Shown: piece after piece, positions 60,608 to 64,000 of the stretch
Layout: every line of letters begins with the position of its first letter
Numbering within the stretch: the stretch's first letter is position 1
From: Oreohelix idahoensis
Taxonomy: Eukaryota > Mollusca > Gastropoda > Stylommatophora > Oreohelicidae
Reading direction: 5' to 3'
Assembly: GCA_024509875.1 (NCBI GenBank)
Contig: JAMPIV010005824.1
Coordinates: 569,001-633,000 of the forward strand
DNA: 64,000 nucleotides
Program-made: the position numbers and the translations under genes
Notes under the pieces: model-generated
The model's input: the letters and a program-made list of their open reading frames with translations, nothing else
Told to the model about the DNA's origin: nothing
The model's database searches: none

Positions 60608-61317
60608 AACAAAACTGTACCCTGGCAAGAAAGCCTTTATTTGTTTTCACCGCTGGGTGTGGAGGGCTGGGTGGAGAGTTGGTCCCCTCCCTCACTATGC
60701 ACTGACCCTTGTAAAATATTTACCTAATCAGAGCCGGATTAACGTAGTAGCAAAAGTAGCATATGTACGAGCCCCTTTCTTTTAGGGCCCCGCGCCAATA
60801 AATATGTACATCATTTTTTGGTCATCTTCTAATACGAGCGTTAAACCAATGATCTTGTGATGTATGCCATCTTTAGCGCCTTTTCATTTGATGTTACGAA
60901 ATTGTGAGAGAAAGAGCATAACAGGGTGACTTAGTGTGACTCTTTATTACTTTTATCTTAACTGTTTGCGGACAGAAGCAGTCATTTTCTTTGGATTTGT
61001 TGAAAGCTTGTACACCTTCTTTTCTGCTTCTACCTACCGGTGGGTCTCCTTTCTACTGCATTATGTGCTGGCGGTAGTCATAATAAGTCCCATTTGCCCT
61101 TTGTGAAAAGACTGTCAGATACCAGGTGGTCCGCTTGGGCAGATGCGACAAAAACGTTTTCAAATGACCAGTGCTTCTCTGCCATCTTCTGACCAAGATT
61201 TGAATACAGCTTGTGCACTCTATGAATCCCTGCGGGGGTATATTCAAGCTATGCGGTCTACGAGACATGAGAAGGCGCTGAAGATGGATAGGATACACAC
61301 TGAGCAAACTTGCTTAT

Positions 61318-61380
61318 AGCTTTACCAGGCAGTCCTTCGGGACGCGCCTCGCCAAGACGAGGCAAACATTTTACATTAAA
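61318..61380 (-). repeat. Dispersed repeat R4, short piece
   Basis: GGGACGCGCCTCGCCAAGAC followed by GAGGCAAAC matches the core of R4. Confidence 0.55.
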
Positions 61381-62062
61381 AATAATAAATAAACAATGAC
61401 CCATGCTACAACCCCGGCCTGCGAAAATGCATAATAGACTAACCCGCAACCCCTAACTGCCAAATGTACAAACCCCGCCCGCAGGCGAAAAAAAAAATAC
61501 TATTGTAAGATAAAAATGTAAGAAATAGTACGGTGCTCGAATTGGGCAATAAATTGCCAAAATATTAATTTGACGGTGAATTAACGCACAAGTACCCAAA
61601 AAACCAAACAAACAAACAAAATAAAAAATTTTTATGATGGACATATGAAGACAAAGAAGATAAGCTATTTGCATAAATTAATGTAAACCTTCAATTTGTA
61701 AACACAAAAACTAAATACAGATAATTGCTACAAGAGCAGTGGTTCCCAAACACTGTGTAATGACTACAGAGAGAATTTGCCATAACTTCTCACAGGCTGA
61801 CATTGAGCTCTATGGGAATACATTTTTATAACCAAACAAAACTAAATTACAGCGGGCCACATAGTATGACAAACAAAGTCAAAACACAAAGACAGCTATT
61901 AATTCAATTGAAATTTCTCTTTTATCGGCTGCTTGTTTTCACTTTCATATAAATTAGCTTTTATTAATTATAATAACAAATATAATTTTTACACAAGAGC
62001 CAAAACCTTTTATGTATCATAAAATGAATCTAACTTCAAAATTTTGACACTGGAGAAAAAAG

Positions 62063-62225
62063 TTTGGGAACCACTGGAATTTTAGAGAAATAAAAGAGGA
62101 GATAAAGAGAAAAAAGTATGGTAACCACTGAAATTTTAGAGAAATAAAAGAGAAGATAAAGAGAAAAAAGTTTGGTAACCACTGAAATTTTAGAGAAATA
62201 AAAGAGAAGATATGCAGAAAAAAGT
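62063..62225. repeat. 54-bp tandem repeat, 3 copies
   Basis: The unit runs GGTAACCACTGAAATTTTAG, AGAAATAAAAGAGAAGATAA and AGAGAAAAAAGTTT. Period 54 is a multiple of three, so minus-strand ORFs through it are artefacts. Confidence 0.9.
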
Positions 62226-63741
62226 GGAGACCGAAGGGAATGGACATGCTCTAAGATAGTTCCTCTGACAATTTTGAACACCATAATCTACAGGAGAGAG
62301 AAAAAAATAAACTGTTGTTTTACATATTGACTGATATTAAGTTGTTTGCAATCACCTTCAAAAAAACTGTGCCCAGGACATGATTTACTGTACAGCAACA
62401 GTCAGTGAACTTTTACTTTGTTGCCTAACAGCTGGCAAGCCATCTCAGAATCATAGAAAAGATGAGCTGAAACGATTTACTGTCATAAGCTGCATTAGCA
62501 AAACTAAGGAGTACAAGGATGCCATAACAAAATATGAAGTGTTATGCTCATTTAATATTAACTTTGGACAGATGAGATAGCATACATTTGACTTCTGAAA
62601 ATGTTATGACTGTAAACCTTATCTGAGTTAACCAAAGTCAATGAAGTTACAAAGATTCTTAATAACAAGAACTGTGCTCTATCTGATAAAGTACTACATT
62701 ATTACTTTTATTACTGTGTAAAGATGATTACACTCAAGAAAAATTATGATCGTGATGATGATGACAGTAATAATTGTAGCAAAAGTGATAACATCTGATG
62801 ATAAAAATCGTTAAAATAACAGTAGTGATAACAGTTGATGATAACAAGAGTCAAGATAACACTAGTAATAACAACACTAATAGTAAATGTGAGATGTGCA
62901 AGGTGAAACATATCAGATGATACCATCTTAAAGTGAAGAACATAAAAAACTGCAGGTGTCAGTAGATCACAGCAAGGTAGGTGAGAGACGGGACACAGTG
63001 GGTCACATAGTATCTTCTTACAGGTAAACTGTACACAGAGAACAAACAAATTGCATAGCCGTAGTGCAGGTACATTATATGTCTCATGAAAGTATAAACA
63101 CATGCTCCACTCTTAGATGCAAATACAATGTATATGGTTCTTTTTTGGAAAAGCATTAACAACTATCATAACAGATTACAGTACATATGTCATGTCAGTA
63201 TTCAGTATCTTACAAGCAGACTATTAAGAAATATTATTCATAAACAAAAGTATCTCCTTCCTCTAAACATACGTATATAATAGTTTAGAAACTTGACATT
63301 ATGAACAATATCACATTGAGACTACTAACATTCAGCAACACAGGTCTCCAAGGTCAAGGATTTCTGAAGGCCAGAAGTAATGACAAACACAGACCTGGGG
63401 AAGATAACTCTAAACAAGCAAGTGGAGATAGACACTGAAGGAAACAGCCAATATAGCCAAATGTGCTTAATTGAAACGAATAGGGGAAAAGAAGAGTGGA
63501 AGGAGGCTAAAAAGTACCCGAAGAGGAATGAAAAAAGAAGAAGCAGTGGACACTGGAACCATATGGGCACAACTTAAGTAGCAGGCCAAACATAGAATAA
63601 GGGTGAGCGCAAGTTAGAGTAATAAGTTCCTTCAGGAACAAAAACAACAGAATATCAGATGTGTGTGCTTATTTATCTATTTTGAATGACAGAATAAAAT
63701 TAGACATAGGTAGTACAGCTCTCTAACATCCATGTTTTTCC
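62226..63741. other. Intergenic, no recognised gene
   Basis: Loosely repeated GATGATAA and AGTGATAAC words occur near 62740-62880. No ORF carries a signature. Confidence 0.45.
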
Positions 63742-64000
63742 AGACCTGAAATTGGAGCAAAGAATAGTTATACTAACTTGCTACGCATCTCGTAAAAAGT
63801 GACAAAGGAGGGTTGGACATAGGACTGCCTACCCCCAACCTGTAGCAACTGTAAGCTACAAAAAAACCTCAACAAACAATAAGGAACACACGGGGAAGAG
63901 AACTGGCAACAGAAATGAAAATGATGAAGCAGACATAAAAAGATCTTGAGTTGATTGCACATGGCTGGGAATGTGTCTGCTGAAGGCCTATGATCCTTGT
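63742..64000 (+). mobile_element. Internally deleted derivative of LINE-A, copy 2 (runs off the window)
   Basis: It follows the same order as 1203-1613: GGAGCAAAGAATAG, then AAGTGACAAAGGAGGGTTGG, CTCAACAAACAATAAGG, then directly ATGATGAAGCAGACAT, GGGAATGTGTCTGCTGAAGG and CCTATGATCC of the LINE 3' end. The endonuclease and RT are missing at the corresponding place. It is more diverged than the first copy. Confidence 0.7.

Overview
This is a window of a repeat-rich invertebrate animal nuclear genome, not a prokaryotic or organellar one. It is AT-rich and intron-bearing. It is crowded with non-LTR retrotransposons (LINEs) of at least six kinds, tRNA-derived SINEs, long solo LTRs, tandem satellites and long (TA)n, (GA)n and (AAG)n tracts. 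The LINE repertoire suggests a lophotrochozoan, most likely a mollusc; this is inference and no species can be named from the sequence alone.

Region 1-16.8 kb. One host gene can be pieced together here, on the minus strand. Four exons (16608-16737, 7251-7363, 448-553, 1-227) have matching splice phases. The first three encode a death effector domain (DED) of the FADD, caspase-8 and cFLIP fold, with an RxDL motif. The gene runs off the left edge. Its 9.2-kb first intron holds a 2.6-kb solo LTR and several LINE and SINE fragments.

Region 17-36 kb. No host gene is seen. The main feature is an old LINE (family A, minus strand, 19275-26898) cut by two later insertions. One is a solo LTR with a perfect 5-bp target duplication; the other is about 2 kb of unknown sequence. 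Around it lie 3' ends of other LINE families and dispersed SINEs.

Region 37-49 kb. A CR1/L2-like LINE (37345-41494) has an uninterrupted 943-residue endonuclease/reverse-transcriptase ORF. Further right is a four-layer nest. A 29-bp satellite flanks an RNase H-type ORF, a solo LTR splits that ORF, and a tRNA-derived SINE with a perfect 13-bp target duplication sits inside the LTR.

Region 49-64 kb. This holds tandem repeats, a 363-bp Tigger/pogo-type MITE (52520-52882) that resembles mammalian Tigger1, and a pair of nested family-A LINEs. The inner copy (54266-56967, 11-bp target duplication) carries dense A-to-G changes on its sense strand only. In a 439-bp hand alignment there are 42 such changes against 4 in the reverse direction. 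The changes stop at the insertion boundaries, which is the signature of an RNA edited by an ADAR-type enzyme before it was reverse transcribed. A LINE-C copy follows, then a 20-bp minisatellite, and finally a second copy of a short, internally deleted derivative of LINE family A (the first is at 1203-1613).

Most sequence outside the DED gene is mobile-element debris of different ages. All alignments were done by eye; no database search was possible.
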